The notes: generated by a model not told the origin, from the sequence alone. 64,000 nt of DNA from Planctomycetota bacterium (GCA_015075375.1 JABTUM010000002.1:1661393-1725392), one strand, 5' to 3'. Counted from the stretch's first letter, positions 25,330 to 34,725 are shown. Numbers and translations: made by a program.

Positions 25330-26412
25330 TCAGGACGACTTGTAAAGCCCGCTGCGCCGCGAGATGTACGTCTCGTACTCGGTGGCCAGGATCACCTCCG
25401 CGCGCTGATGCCGGTTGGCGTCGCGCCAAGTGCCCACGTCGAAGGCATGCACGCGCGGCCCGACGCGTTCGTCGATCACCATCAGCGGTTCGTGCCGGTT
25501 CCAGTCAAAGTCCACGGACATGTACTTGAATCGGTGCGCCGTCGAAGGTCCCGCGCCGCCCGGCGGAGGCGGCTGCGTGCCTGCCACGCGCAACAGCTTG
25601 ATGATGTACCGCTCGCCCTCTGCGGTGCGCTCTTCTTCCACGTCGAAGACGATCAGCGGCTCGCGGGTGGCCTTCTCGCGCACCACGCTGCCCAGGCTCA
25701 GGAAGAAGTTCTTGAGCGTCAGATCCTTGAAGCTGCGCCGCTCGTCGCCGTCCACCGGCCGCCAGAGCCGCTGGCTGTGCTCCTTAGCCTGCGGATTGAT
25801 CTGCACCGGAAAGGTCAGGCGGCGGCCTTGGCCCACCGGACTGGTCGAAGCGGCCAGCCCCAGCCCGCGGGCCAGTTCCTCGGCGCCCAGTTCCAGCACA
25901 TCCCGCGCGAAGGAACTCAAGGCGGTGGGCGATTCGTCGTCGGCGCTTTCGGCATTCGCCGGCTTAAGTTCGGGCGCCGCGGCGGGCGATTCGGCTTTGG
26001 CGGCCACGGCCGGCGCGGAACCCGAATCGCGGTACGGATGCGGCGAGTGATCCACGTCGGTGTTGAAGAGCGCCTCCAGCTCGTTGGCTGCTTCTTCCGG
26101 CGAGACCGGCTGCACGTCCTCGGCTTCGGCGCGCGCCTCGGGTCCGCCGGTCAGCACCTCGGTCTTGCTGACGCGTTCGAAGCCGCGCTTGAGCACCTGC
26201 AACGCCTCGTCCGCCGGTTCGAAGCGCAGCCGCCGGCCCGAATCGTCGGGCGCGCCCATGCCAAAGGTGCCCAATCCGTCGATTCGCACGTTCTCGCCGC
26301 GCGCCAGTGTCTCCAGAATCCCGGCCACCGACTCCGTCAGCAGCGCCTCGCAGACGCTGGCCGCCAATCCGCTGCGTCGAGCCAGGTACGCCGCCAGTTC
26401 CTTCTTATTCAT
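25330..26412 (-). CDS. HU-like domain fused to a C-terminal domain of unknown function
   Basis: The first 80-90 residues resemble HU/IHF (MNKKELAAYLARRSGLAAS, VRIDGLGTFGMG), but the DNA-binding arm is short and altered. An acidic Ala/Pro/Glu-rich linker follows. The last 190 residues form a globular region with strands and amphipathic helices (LTFPVQINPQAKEHSQRLW, DLTLKNFFLSLGSVVREKA, RFKYMSVDFDWNRHEPLMV). The total is 360 residues, four times the size of HU. It sits on the opposite strand between the two CGGSHPP paralogues; its end is 16 bp from the end of paralogue A. It may bind DNA, or, as in some HU-like fusions, serve in protein interactions. No export signal is seen. Confidence 0.7.
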   Translation of the reverse strand: MNKKELAAYLARRSGLAASVCEALLTESVAGILETLARGENVRIDGLGTFGMGAPDDSGRRLRFEPADEALQVLKRGFERVSKTEVLTGGPEARAEAEDVQPVSPEEAANELEALFNTDVDHSPHPYRDSGSAPAVAAKAESPAAAPELKPANAESADDESPTALSSFARDVLELGAEELARGLGLAASTSPVGQGRRLTFPVQINPQAKEHSQRLWRPVDGDERRSFKDLTLKNFFLSLGSVVREKATREPLIVFDVEEERTAEGERYIIKLLRVAGTQPPPPGGAGPSTAHRFKYMSVDFDWNRHEPLMVIDERVGPRVHAFDVGTWRDANRHQRAEVILATEYETYISRRSGLYKSS

Positions 26413-26583
26413 GCCGCCTGTCCCCGGGACCGTACGTGATGCTCCGCATTTTCAGGCCGCTCGTCAATACCGGATGCTGACAACCTCAATTCGTGCGCAT
26501 TAAACTATATTAAACCGCTCACTATTGCGCTTCGCATCTCGTCTATTTCTGCAACATAAACTCTTGAATAGGAAGGTTCATGT

Positions 26584-28248
26584 ATGCCTCCCGATCGAAT
26601 CATGTGCTGCGCCGTACTGGTTCTTCTTGCCCTTATACTAACGGCAAGCCTGGCGGCGGAAGAAACACGTTCGACGGATAGCGTGCCCATCGCAGGCGAC
26701 CGCCTAAGCCGGCCCGATGCACCGCCTTCCGCCGGGCGCCAACTGGACCGTCCCCGCACGCCGGTTTCGCCCCTGCAACCCGATTCGCAAAACCCCACCG
26801 TACATCGGCCCCGGGCGATCCGGTCTTCCGTCACGGTGCTCGACCCGGCGTCCGATTCGTCCCCACCCGCCTCCGACCCTTCCGATGCCGGAGAGTATAC
26901 CACCCGCACGGTCAGCTATTACTCGACCTGCGGCGGTTCGCACCCGCCCGTTCAGTACACGATTCAGGTTCGAGAATACAAATCGGGCGCTTCGGACGAA
27001 GAGAGTTCGTTCTACGGCTACGACCTTTATTCGACCGCGGACGACGGCGGCCTGCGCGGGTTCAGCGCCGTGCCGCTGCAACGCAATCCGCGCCAAGACC
27101 TCGCGCGCTGGATGCGCGGCAGCTTGTACCACGAAGACGCGGCGGTTCCGGAGTATGGCACCGATCCGGAAACGGCCACCGTCTTGCGCGAACCGGAAGC
27201 CGGTCCGCAAGCCACCAACAGTCATTACGCGGTGCTCGCTTCGGCGCTCGATGCCGGCGGCGCTTCCGCCGCCCTGGGCCCGGCCGAACTCTTGGGCGCC
27301 CTCGATACCCTATGGGCCACGCGCTGGCGTGCCGCGCTGGGCTTGGACGAAGATCCGCAATCCAGGCTGCTCCTCGAAGAACTGCGCCTGGCCGAACTGG
27401 ATGCCGCCGCGTGCGTCGTGCCCGAATCCGGAAACTCGCCCGAGTCTGGGCTGAGCGCCGCGAGGATTCGCGAAATCGAGCGCCGCGTATTTCTTGCGAA
27501 AGAGAAGCAGCGGCTGGATGCCAAGATCGCCGGCTTGCGCGAGCGGCTCCAGCAACGCCAGCGCTTCGCAGGCGCCCTCGTCGCGCTGCTACGGCTCGCG
27601 CCGGACGGCGGTTTTGGACCGACCTTCGAGGAACTGGACCCGCAGCCTTTGCAGGCCGCCGCGGGGCGCATCCTGGTCGACCTGGGGCCCTTTGCCGCCG
27701 AAGGCCTTTGGAAGGGCTTGAAAACCGACCTGGAATGGCTGGCGCGCTGCGAGCATGAACGCGGGCCGGCGCAGACGCGCCGCATCCTTGCCGCCGATGC
27801 GGCCGAACGGCTGCTGCGCGACCGCCGCCTCGAAGCGCGCGCGGTCCTGGCCGCCGAATGGCGCGGCCCCGTCCGGCTTACGACGGCGGCGGCCATCAAA
27901 AGCTGCGAACTGCTGGCGGCGCTGGGCGCCGATACCCTTTACGCGGATGTCCTGGAGACCTTACCCGCCCTGTTGCAGCAGTCCACGCATCCGGTCCCCG
28001 AAGCCGCTCGCGCGGCGCGCTTGACGCTATTGCGCATTCTGGAAGTGCGAGGCGGAAAGGCCAGCATGGAAGAAACCATCGGGACCCTCGCGCCGATCCT
28101 GAGCGGCTCCGACGCCGAACTGGCGCGCGCCGCCCATGCGTTCTTGAACGCGCATACCGGACAGAACCTGCCCGCCCAAAGCGAACCTTGGTTGCAACTC
28201 CAAGCGCGGATGGAAGCCGCTGCTCGAAAGACGCCGCCGCAGCCCTGA
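26584..28248 (+). CDS. Secreted protein with CGGSHPPVQY motif (paralogue B)
   Basis: This 554-residue protein starts with a signal peptide (RIMCCAVLVLLALILTASLA) and a Pro/Arg-rich low-complexity stretch. YYSTCGGSHPPVQY follows, identical in 14 residues to paralogue A. The rest aligns along its length with paralogue A: RNPRQDLARWMRGSLYHED, LLRLAPDGGFGPTFEELD, RRILAADAAERLLRD and the ending NAHTGQNL. GGAAGG lies seven bases before the ATG. The 170-bp gap upstream is AT-rich and probably holds divergent promoters for this gene and the HU fusion. Function unknown. Confidence 0.75.
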   Translation: MPPDRIMCCAVLVLLALILTASLAAEETRSTDSVPIAGDRLSRPDAPPSAGRQLDRPRTPVSPLQPDSQNPTVHRPRAIRSSVTVLDPASDSSPPASDPSDAGEYTTRTVSYYSTCGGSHPPVQYTIQVREYKSGASDEESSFYGYDLYSTADDGGLRGFSAVPLQRNPRQDLARWMRGSLYHEDAAVPEYGTDPETATVLREPEAGPQATNSHYAVLASALDAGGASAALGPAELLGALDTLWATRWRAALGLDEDPQSRLLLEELRLAELDAAACVVPESGNSPESGLSAARIREIERRVFLAKEKQRLDAKIAGLRERLQQRQRFAGALVALLRLAPDGGFGPTFEELDPQPLQAAAGRILVDLGPFAAEGLWKGLKTDLEWLARCEHERGPAQTRRILAADAAERLLRDRRLEARAVLAAEWRGPVRLTTAAAIKSCELLAALGADTLYADVLETLPALLQQSTHPVPEAARAARLTLLRILEVRGGKASMEETIGTLAPILSGSDAELARAAHAFLNAHTGQNLPAQSEPWLQLQARMEAAARKTPPQP

Positions 28249-28821
28249 TCAGGATACGCGCAGTGCGCCCAGAATCGGCGCGGAGCGCGCCGCGAACGCC
28301 GCGTCGTCCAGCACCGCTACGGCGCCTGCCGTTGCGAGCTTCTCCTTTAGCGGCACCCAGCTCCGGCAGCCCGCGTACACCCGTTCGTCGGGAATCACGA
28401 AGACCTCGGGCAGCCTGTAAAGCCGCTGCACAATGGCCCAGAGCCCAGGCTTTTTATAATGGAAGCGCATTTCGACGCCTTCGCGCGTGAACGGATGCAG
28501 CCCCTCCAGCGCGTGCGCGTGCTCCAGGCTCTCGACGTACACCGCGTCAGTCACCGTGACGTAGTAACGGATCGGCACCTGGCCTTCGGGCAGCGCGGCG
28601 GCGCGCGTGGCTTCCAGCAGCGGAAGCACCTCCGGCACGAGATCGCTCTCGCGCTGATGCAGGTAGGTGGGAAAGAGGAAGAACTCGCGGTGTTCGACGT
28701 TGAACTCGCCGCGCTTCTCGTGAATGCCGCCCTTGCGCAGGCTCATCACGTACTGCCCGCGCGCGAGCGCTTCCGTCACCGAAGCCCACTCTTTGTAAGC
28801 GATGTCGTGGCTGGCGAGCAT
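28249..28821 (-). CDS. DUF1802 family protein
   Basis: This cytoplasmic protein of about 190 residues matches DUF1802: YKEWASVTEALARGQYVMSLRKGGIHEK near the start, then EHREFFLFPTYLHQ. The function of the family is not known to me. I chose ATG 28821. The gene end abuts the end of paralogue B (convergent). It lies upstream of, and on the same strand as, no obvious partner; the following transglutaminase-like gene ends 72 bp before its start. Confidence 0.82.
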   Translation of the reverse strand: MLASHDIAYKEWASVTEALARGQYVMSLRKGGIHEKRGEFNVEHREFFLFPTYLHQRESDLVPEVLPLLEATRAAALPEGQVPIRYYVTVTDAVYVESLEHAHALEGLHPFTREGVEMRFHYKKPGLWAIVQRLYRLPEVFVIPDERVYAGCRSWVPLKEKLATAGAVAVLDDAAFAARSAPILGALRVS

Positions 28822-28893
28822 GGCCCGTCCTCGTTTTGGGGTTGGCGCGCGCGCAAGGATACTTCGCCCGGAAGTCCGCACAACAGCAGGGCG

Positions 28894-30879
28894 TCAGTCC
28901 GCGCGTTCGAGGACGATCTCCTTCAACATCGGCTTCTCGGCGCAGGAGATCGCATAGGCTGCTTGCGGCGTATCCAGCACCCGGGCGTCCTCCTTCGCCT
29001 GGCCCTTTTCTTCCCAGCGGTAGGTCACACGCACCGGCGCGAAGCCGCCGTGGGGCTCGCGATAGTCCGCGTCGATGCGGTAACGAAATATCACGCAAGA
29101 ACCGCGCGCTTGAGCCGAATACCGCACCAGCGCCTTGCGCGTCCCGGGCGGAATCTCTTCGAAGGCCACCCACTTCGCCGACTGCCGCGTCGGACCCGCG
29201 GCGCGCCCCACGGTCTTGAAGCTCTTCCCGTCGTCGAACGAGACCTGCAAATCCCAGCCTTCGGAATCCGACCCCGCGCGGTAGTTGCACCCGAAGCGCA
29301 GGCGCGCCAGGTCGCCGGGGGTCTCCACCGGGAAGGTGATGCTGCCCGTGGAGCCCTTCGCCGACCACGTGCCCCACTTCTCGAACGTGGCCGGATCGAT
29401 CCCTTCGAGCACCGCGCCCAGCGCTTCGTACGTCACCTGCTTATCCTTGAACTTGAGCCCCGCGCCTTCCAGGGTAATCGTGCCTTCGGCCGGTCCGGCG
29501 CTGAACGCGAGCTTATTCTCTCCCTGCCCCAGTGCGGGAAGCGCGCGCTGCGAATGCTGGACCGCATGCGTGAGCTTAAGCGCCGACACGCTCGTGCCGG
29601 CTCCCGTAAGGACGAACTTGAGCCGGTAGTCGTAACGCCGCAGCACGTGCGGCGTCAGATCGATCTTTTGCGCCCCGGCGGCCTCGGCCTTCGCCAACTC
29701 CTTCCACGCCCGGCCGTGGTCGTCCGAAAGAAAGACGCTCACCGCGCCGCCTGCGCCGGCCGCAGCCTCGAATTCCAGCGTCCCGTTCAGATACACGTAA
29801 CTGCAAGGCATCCGCACGACGAACTCCGCCGGCTGCGCTGCGTCGGCGGCCTGCAGCGTCCCCGCCCCCGGATTCACCGCCAGATTCCGCGCCGAAACGA
29901 AAGCTTCGATCGTCGCGGCGTCGCTCAGCGGCGGCGCGTACTCCAGCAATCCGTTCCCGACGCGCCCGTTGCCCAGATCGCCGAACTTGGGGGTGTAGTA
30001 CAGAGGACCCTTCCCCACTTGTCCGGCCAGGCATTCGACCTTTCCACCCGTATCGGCGCTGACGTGCAAGCCGGTGTTGCTCCAGCGCCGCGTAATCCGT
30101 TCGCCCTTGCGAAGCTGGATGTTGACCCGGTATCCCTGGCTCGCGGCTTCTTCGTACAAAAAGGGAGTCTTGTTCGAGCCGTCGTAAATGATCATCGCCG
30201 AGAACCAGCCGAAATAGTTCAGCGGGAAGCTGCCGCGTTCGTCGTAGGTCGGGCAGTTCGCGATCAAGGCCGGCCCGCGCTTGTGCCCGCCGTCCTTCTG
30301 GAACGCCTTGATCTTTGCGTCGTCGCCCATGTATCCCGGGTTCGCCGCATGCCACTCTTTCACCGCCGCGACGATCTCCTCGGTGGAGGCGATCGTGCCG
30401 TCGGGCTTGCGGAAATAGCAGATCATGCCCGGATCGAACATGTGCCACGCATCGCCGTACCGGACTTCCGGGACGCCCCACTTGTGGATGGACATTCCGC
30501 GCGCTTCGAATCCCGCCTGCCGCGCGAGTTGCAAGAATGCCGGCTGCGCGGCCGCGCCCGAGCAGTACCCGTACACATTAAAGAGTTTGATGGCATCGAC
30601 GGTGCTGGAATCGGAAAGGCCGAGGTATTCGCGCGGCGACGAATCGTGATGGCGGAACTTCACGACCGCCTCCCAAACAGCCAGCGCCTTCTGCTCGTCG
30701 GTCATGCCGTCCTTGATGACCGCCTGTTTCCACGCCTCGAAGCTCGAGACGTCTTCAACCTTATCGGAGACCACTTTGACGTGGCTGACGACGGCCGGCG
30801 CGGCTTCGCCGCCGTGGAGCGCAAATGCCGCCAGCGATGCGCTCAGCAGCACGGCCCTAAACAGAGGTTTTGCGATCAT
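28894..30879 (-). CDS. Secreted transglutaminase-like protein
   Basis: This 661-residue exported protein has a signal peptide (ends near EAAP). Residues 50-150 carry a transglutaminase-like fold with the papain-type triad: Cys106 in YGYCSG, His132 in IHKWG and Asp149 in MFDPG. The rest is beta-rich and looks like two or three beta-sandwich modules (SVFLSDDHGRAWKELA; LQVSFDDGKSFKTVG), perhaps sialidase- or carbohydrate-binding-like. Bacterial members are usually proteases or amidases acting on peptides rather than cross-linking enzymes. ATG 30879 follows GAGGAGAG. It lies downstream of purB on the same strand, 101 bp apart. Confidence 0.82.
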   Translation of the reverse strand: MIAKPLFRAVLLSASLAAFALHGGEAAPAVVSHVKVVSDKVEDVSSFEAWKQAVIKDGMTDEQKALAVWEAVVKFRHHDSSPREYLGLSDSSTVDAIKLFNVYGYCSGAAAQPAFLQLARQAGFEARGMSIHKWGVPEVRYGDAWHMFDPGMICYFRKPDGTIASTEEIVAAVKEWHAANPGYMGDDAKIKAFQKDGGHKRGPALIANCPTYDERGSFPLNYFGWFSAMIIYDGSNKTPFLYEEAASQGYRVNIQLRKGERITRRWSNTGLHVSADTGGKVECLAGQVGKGPLYYTPKFGDLGNGRVGNGLLEYAPPLSDAATIEAFVSARNLAVNPGAGTLQAADAAQPAEFVVRMPCSYVYLNGTLEFEAAAGAGGAVSVFLSDDHGRAWKELAKAEAAGAQKIDLTPHVLRRYDYRLKFVLTGAGTSVSALKLTHAVQHSQRALPALGQGENKLAFSAGPAEGTITLEGAGLKFKDKQVTYEALGAVLEGIDPATFEKWGTWSAKGSTGSITFPVETPGDLARLRFGCNYRAGSDSEGWDLQVSFDDGKSFKTVGRAAGPTRQSAKWVAFEEIPPGTRKALVRYSAQARGSCVIFRYRIDADYREPHGGFAPVRVTYRWEEKGQAKEDARVLDTPQAAYAISCAEKPMLKEIVLERAD

Positions 30880-30980
30880 AAGCGACTCTCCTCTAAGACC
30901 ATGCCATACCTGCCGCGGCAAGGTGTCGTGGAGAGTACGCCGACCGGCCCGGCGTGTGCGCGAAAAAATGGGCGCGGCGC

Positions 30981-32498
30981 TTACACCCGCACGTCGCCCT
31001 TGCGCCCCAGCCAGTCGCGGCGGGATTTCAGAAGCGGGTGAACGTGCTCGCCGAGGAACATCTGCGTCTGCTCGGCGGCCAACCCCGTGAACTTGGCCGG
31101 ATCGAGAATGCTGTCCAGTTCGTCCTTCACGTTCGCGAAGGCTTCGTCCCCGGCGATGCGGGCCATCAGGTCGTTCTCTTTGCCGTGGAGTTTCACCTGC
31201 TTGGCCGCGGCTTGGCTGTGCTTGCGGATGCGTTCGTGCAAGTCCTGGCGGTCGCCGCCGCGCTTGACGGCTTCCATCAAAATGTTTTCGGTGGCGATAA
31301 AAGGAAGCTCGGCCTTGAGATGCGCGGATATGACGGCCGGGTAGACCACCAGGTTCTGAGCGACGTTCAGGTAAATCTCGGCGATCACGTCGGCGCACAA
31401 AAACGCTTCCGGCGTGGAGAGGCGCTTGTTGGCGCTGTCGTCGAGCGTCCGTTCGAACCACTGCTCGGCCGCCGTCAATGCCGGATTGAGCACCAAGGTC
31501 ATCAGGTAGCGCGCCAGCGCCGTCATCCGCTCACAGCGCATGGGGTTGCGCTTGTAGGCCATGGCGCTGCTGCCCACTTGGCCGGCCTCGAACGGTTCCT
31601 CGACTTCCTTCATGTGCGCCAGCAGGCGCAGGTCGTTGGCGAACTTATGCGCGCTCTGCCCGAAGCCGCAGAGCGACTGAAGCACCATGTAATCGAGCTT
31701 GCGCGTGTACGTCTGCCCCGAGACGGCGAGCACGTTCTTGAAATCCATCTCTTCGGCAACCAAGCTATCCAGCCGCGCCACCTTCTTCATGTTGCCGTCA
31801 AAGAGTTTAAGGAACGCGGCCTGCGTGCCCGTGGTGCCTTTGACGCCCAGGAACGGCAAGTTCTGGTGCAACCGCAGGATCTCTTCGAGATCCATGAGCA
31901 GATCCTGGATCCACAGGCAGGCGCGCTTGCCCACCGTCGTCGGCTGAGCGGCCTGAAAGTGCGTGAACGCCAGCGTCGGCAGATCCTGGTGATCCTCGGC
32001 GAACTTCGCCAGCGCCGCGATGGTGTTAAGTACTTTCTTTGCCAACAGTTCCAGGCCGGCTTTCATCTGCACCAAGTCGGTATTGTCGGTGACGTACGCG
32101 CTGGTGGCGCCAAGGTGAATGATCGGCTTGGCGTCGGGGCATTGCTCGCCGAAGGCATGCACGTGCGCCATCACGTCGTGCCGAATCTCGCGCTCCTTGG
32201 CGTCGGCCACGTCGAAATTGATCTCGTCGACGAAGCGGCGCATCTGCTTCACTTGCTTCTCGGTCACGTTCAGTCCCAGCAAGCGCTGCCCTTCGGCCAG
32301 CGCCACCCACAACTTCCGCCACGTGGAGAACTTGAACTGAGGCGAGAAAATGAAGCTCATCTCGGGGGAGCCGTAGCGGCCGGTGAGCGGGTTTTCGTAC
32401 GCGTTGCGCGCCGGATCGTTGGACTTCACGCCGGCCTTCAGCATCACGGTCGTCCCGCTCTTGCGCTGCACGGACGTCGAACTCTTGCGGATGGACAT
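30981..32498 (-). CDS. purB: Adenylosuccinate lyase
   Basis: This enzyme catalyses two steps of purine synthesis (SAICAR to AICAR, and adenylosuccinate to AMP, each with fumarate release). The fumarase/aspartase superfamily signature GSSAMAYKRNP is present, with other conserved segments (HLGATSAYVTDNTDL, GVKGTTGTQAAFL). The length of 505 residues is slightly above the usual for the family because of about 25 extra N-terminal residues; a start at the Met in position 19 is also possible. It stands alone with no other pur gene nearby. Confidence 0.95.
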   Translation of the reverse strand: MSIRKSSTSVQRKSGTTVMLKAGVKSNDPARNAYENPLTGRYGSPEMSFIFSPQFKFSTWRKLWVALAEGQRLLGLNVTEKQVKQMRRFVDEINFDVADAKEREIRHDVMAHVHAFGEQCPDAKPIIHLGATSAYVTDNTDLVQMKAGLELLAKKVLNTIAALAKFAEDHQDLPTLAFTHFQAAQPTTVGKRACLWIQDLLMDLEEILRLHQNLPFLGVKGTTGTQAAFLKLFDGNMKKVARLDSLVAEEMDFKNVLAVSGQTYTRKLDYMVLQSLCGFGQSAHKFANDLRLLAHMKEVEEPFEAGQVGSSAMAYKRNPMRCERMTALARYLMTLVLNPALTAAEQWFERTLDDSANKRLSTPEAFLCADVIAEIYLNVAQNLVVYPAVISAHLKAELPFIATENILMEAVKRGGDRQDLHERIRKHSQAAAKQVKLHGKENDLMARIAGDEAFANVKDELDSILDPAKFTGLAAEQTQMFLGEHVHPLLKSRRDWLGRKGDVRV

Positions 32499-32621
32499 GG
32501 GAGCCTTTCTCGAACGGGGCGCACGGCCGGAAGGTGCAGGCGGCGCGCGGTACTCGGAAAATGCGGTAGCTCCGGTATCATGGAAGACACCGCCAAGGTT
32601 TCAAGAAGAGGAACGCACCGC

Positions 32622-33131
32622 ATGGACGCTCGGGAACTCGAACAGCAGGTTGCGCTTGCGCGCGCGCGCGTCCAACTGCTGGAGCAGTACGCCGCCGCTT
32701 GGCCGGAGCGAAAAGAGGCGCTGGAAGCCGACGACACCAAGGACCCCCCGATCCGCGAGAGCCGCTTGCGCCAGTGGACGCTGCTGGGCGAAGGCTTGCT
32801 TGCCGCGCAAGCCGCCGCACAGGCCGCGTTGGCCGAAGCCGAAGCGCTTATGCAACATCCGCCTGCGGAAGAGCTTGAAGACGAAGATCTGGACGAACCG
32901 CCTTGGCAGCCCACTCAGGTGGTGGACGTCGGGCCCGAAGGCGAATGGGTCACCACCGCGCCGGACTTACGCTGGACCGTCTCGCCCGAGTACCGCGATT
33001 TCGTGCTCTCCTGGCAGAGCGGCCAAACCCTGCGCTGGGCGTTGGATATCGGACCCAACGGCGAACTGCTGATCTATCTCGAAGAGCCCGAGAGCCAGTG
33101 TTACGCGATTGTCCGGCCAAGCTGGGATTAA
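32622..33131 (+). CDS. Small protein with N-terminal coiled coil, unknown function
   Basis: This protein of about 169 residues has a helical, Ala/Glu/Leu-rich N-terminal half with coiled-coil character (MDARELEQQVALARARVQLLE...), an acidic bridge (EELEDEDLDEPPW), and a compact C-terminal domain ending CYAIVRPSWD. AAGAGGAA lies eight bases before ATG 32622; an in-frame ATG at 32580 is less likely. It is transcribed away from purB. No family recognised. Confidence 0.65.
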   Translation: MDARELEQQVALARARVQLLEQYAAAWPERKEALEADDTKDPPIRESRLRQWTLLGEGLLAAQAAAQAALAEAEALMQHPPAEELEDEDLDEPPWQPTQVVDVGPEGEWVTTAPDLRWTVSPEYRDFVLSWQSGQTLRWALDIGPNGELLIYLEEPESQCYAIVRPSWD

Positions 33132-33136
33132 ACGGC

Positions 33137-34225
33137 TTACGGCCCGACTGCCATCGTAGGCTTAACCAGCGCGCCCAGTTCGGCATACGCATCGTCGCGG
33201 CCCCACCAGAGGCCCCACAGCAAGGCCAGTTCGCGGCGCGGTTCGAGCGGTCCGCTGCGTCGTTCGCGCGCGACGCTCAGGATCCGGTCGCCCGCGTCCA
33301 GGGTCGCGATCAGGCGGAAAGGCGGATCGGCCGAACGCGTGACCAGCCCCAAGCGCTGATCCAGGAGTTCCACCGTGGACCCGTCGACGCGGCGTTCGAC
33401 GCGGGTGCTGAGCATGCCTTGAGCGAACCATTCAAAGTCTCTCCCGCGCGGGCTTTCCAGGACGGTCCGAACGAGTCGAGCCGCGTCGGGCTCGACGGGA
33501 CGCGGCAGTTCGATCCAGGTCATAGGACGCGGCGACCAAGTGCTTACGAAGCCCAGGCGCAAGTGCCCCTGCGCATCGCGCGCCAGGACCCGCCACACCC
33601 AGACATTGAAAAAGGTAGGCACCGCACGGACTTCTACGGGTGCATACGCACGATCCTTGGCCAGTTGGGTCCGGGCCAGCTCTATCGCGCGCTGCGACTG
33701 CACGAATCCAAGCACCAGATAGGCCGTCGAAAATACGAGCGCGCCGGCGTTGGCACGAATGGCCCAGCGCTCGGGCACCCATTTCAGGCGCGCCAAAGCC
33801 AAAGCGAGCAGAAGGGGAAGCGTGTAGGTGGGGTCGAGAACCGAGACGGCATCGAGCGCAAATCGGTGCATCGAAAATGGCCACAGCAACATCGTCCCGT
33901 ACGCGGTGCACCAATCCAGGAGTGCATGCGTAACCAGTGCCCAGCCCGCCAGATGCATCCACGTGCGCAACTCGCCGTGGCGCTTCCAGAGCCGCCAGCC
34001 CAGCCAGCCGAAGAGCGGAATCCAAAGCGGCATCAGGGCCAAGGAATGCGTCGCGCCGCGGTGCTGGGTGAGCATCGACCATTCGTCGATCCAGGTCAGC
34101 GCCACGTCGGCATCGGGGAAGATTCCGCATAAAGCGCCGAAAAGCGTGGCTTGGGGCCCCAGCCGGCGGCGGAAGCCCGCTTCGCCGATGGCGGCCCCCA
34201 ACGCAGCTTGAGTGACGGTATCCAT
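33137..34225 (-). CDS. YdjM-type metal-dependent hydrolase, membrane protein
   Basis: The N-terminal half fits the LexA-regulated YdjM family of membrane-bound metal-dependent hydrolases: DTVTQAALGAAIGE, then GIFPDADVAL and HRGATHSLALMPLW (metal-binding Asp and His), and THALLDWCTAYGT. There are at least four membrane helices. The C-terminal 150 residues form a soluble domain. The substrate is unknown; LexA control is known for the Escherichia coli member, and I see no LexA box here. Start ATG 34225, with GAGG upstream. Total 362 residues. Confidence 0.85.
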   Translation of the reverse strand: MDTVTQAALGAAIGEAGFRRRLGPQATLFGALCGIFPDADVALTWIDEWSMLTQHRGATHSLALMPLWIPLFGWLGWRLWKRHGELRTWMHLAGWALVTHALLDWCTAYGTMLLWPFSMHRFALDAVSVLDPTYTLPLLLALALARLKWVPERWAIRANAGALVFSTAYLVLGFVQSQRAIELARTQLAKDRAYAPVEVRAVPTFFNVWVWRVLARDAQGHLRLGFVSTWSPRPMTWIELPRPVEPDAARLVRTVLESPRGRDFEWFAQGMLSTRVERRVDGSTVELLDQRLGLVTRSADPPFRLIATLDAGDRILSVARERRSGPLEPRRELALLWGLWWGRDDAYAELGALVKPTMAVGP

Positions 34226-34335
34226 GCTGCCGAGCCTCGAAGTCCGTGGCGCTGCACAACTTCCCACATCGCCGGTTGAAGGACGCGCAAGGGGCGCTAT
34301 TATATCGGCCCGTTTTGAGTGGGAGTCATCGGTTC

Positions 34336-34725
34336 ATGGCCGCACCGACGCATTACTTGAAGAAGCGCGATACCTTATGGAATCCGCGCGCTTCGAAGTC
34401 GGAACTCTCCGCGCACGCGCGGGATTTCCTGCGCCAGGAACGCTACTCCGACGCGCTGGATTTTTTCCAGCATGCGCAGGACGAGCAAGGACTTGCGGAG
34501 ATCAAGGCGTACGCGCTGCAGACCGGCGATACGTTCCTGCTGGGGCGGCTGTACCGCTTCGACAAAGCCTTGGTCACGGAAGCCGACTGGAAGAAGGCCG
34601 AGGCGCACAACGAGAAGATTGGGCGGCCGAGCATGGCCGAACTGGCGCGCAAGCAGTACGCTCCGCCGCCGGAAGTCGTGAAGAAGCAGGAAGATCTGGG
34701 CGAAAAGCCGATCGGCGAACTGTAA
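34336..34725 (+). CDS. Small hypothetical protein
   Basis: This protein of 129 residues has a TPR-like helical middle (ARDFLRQERYSDALDFFQHAQDEQGLAEIKAYAL) and a basic C-terminal region with lysines. ATG 34336 is preceded by GGGAG ten bases upstream. It lies 42 bp before the tiny basic-protein gene on the same strand, and a DUF6584-like gene follows, so the three may be one transcript. No catalytic motif is seen. Confidence 0.6.
   Translation: MAAPTHYLKKRDTLWNPRASKSELSAHARDFLRQERYSDALDFFQHAQDEQGLAEIKAYALQTGDTFLLGRLYRFDKALVTEADWKKAEAHNEKIGRPSMAELARKQYAPPPEVVKKQEDLGEKPIGEL

Noticed and set aside
28459..31041. An 860-residue plus-strand open frame
   Set aside because: It is antisense to DUF1802 and the transglutaminase-like gene, which have clear motifs. 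GC-rich genes commonly leave open antisense frames.
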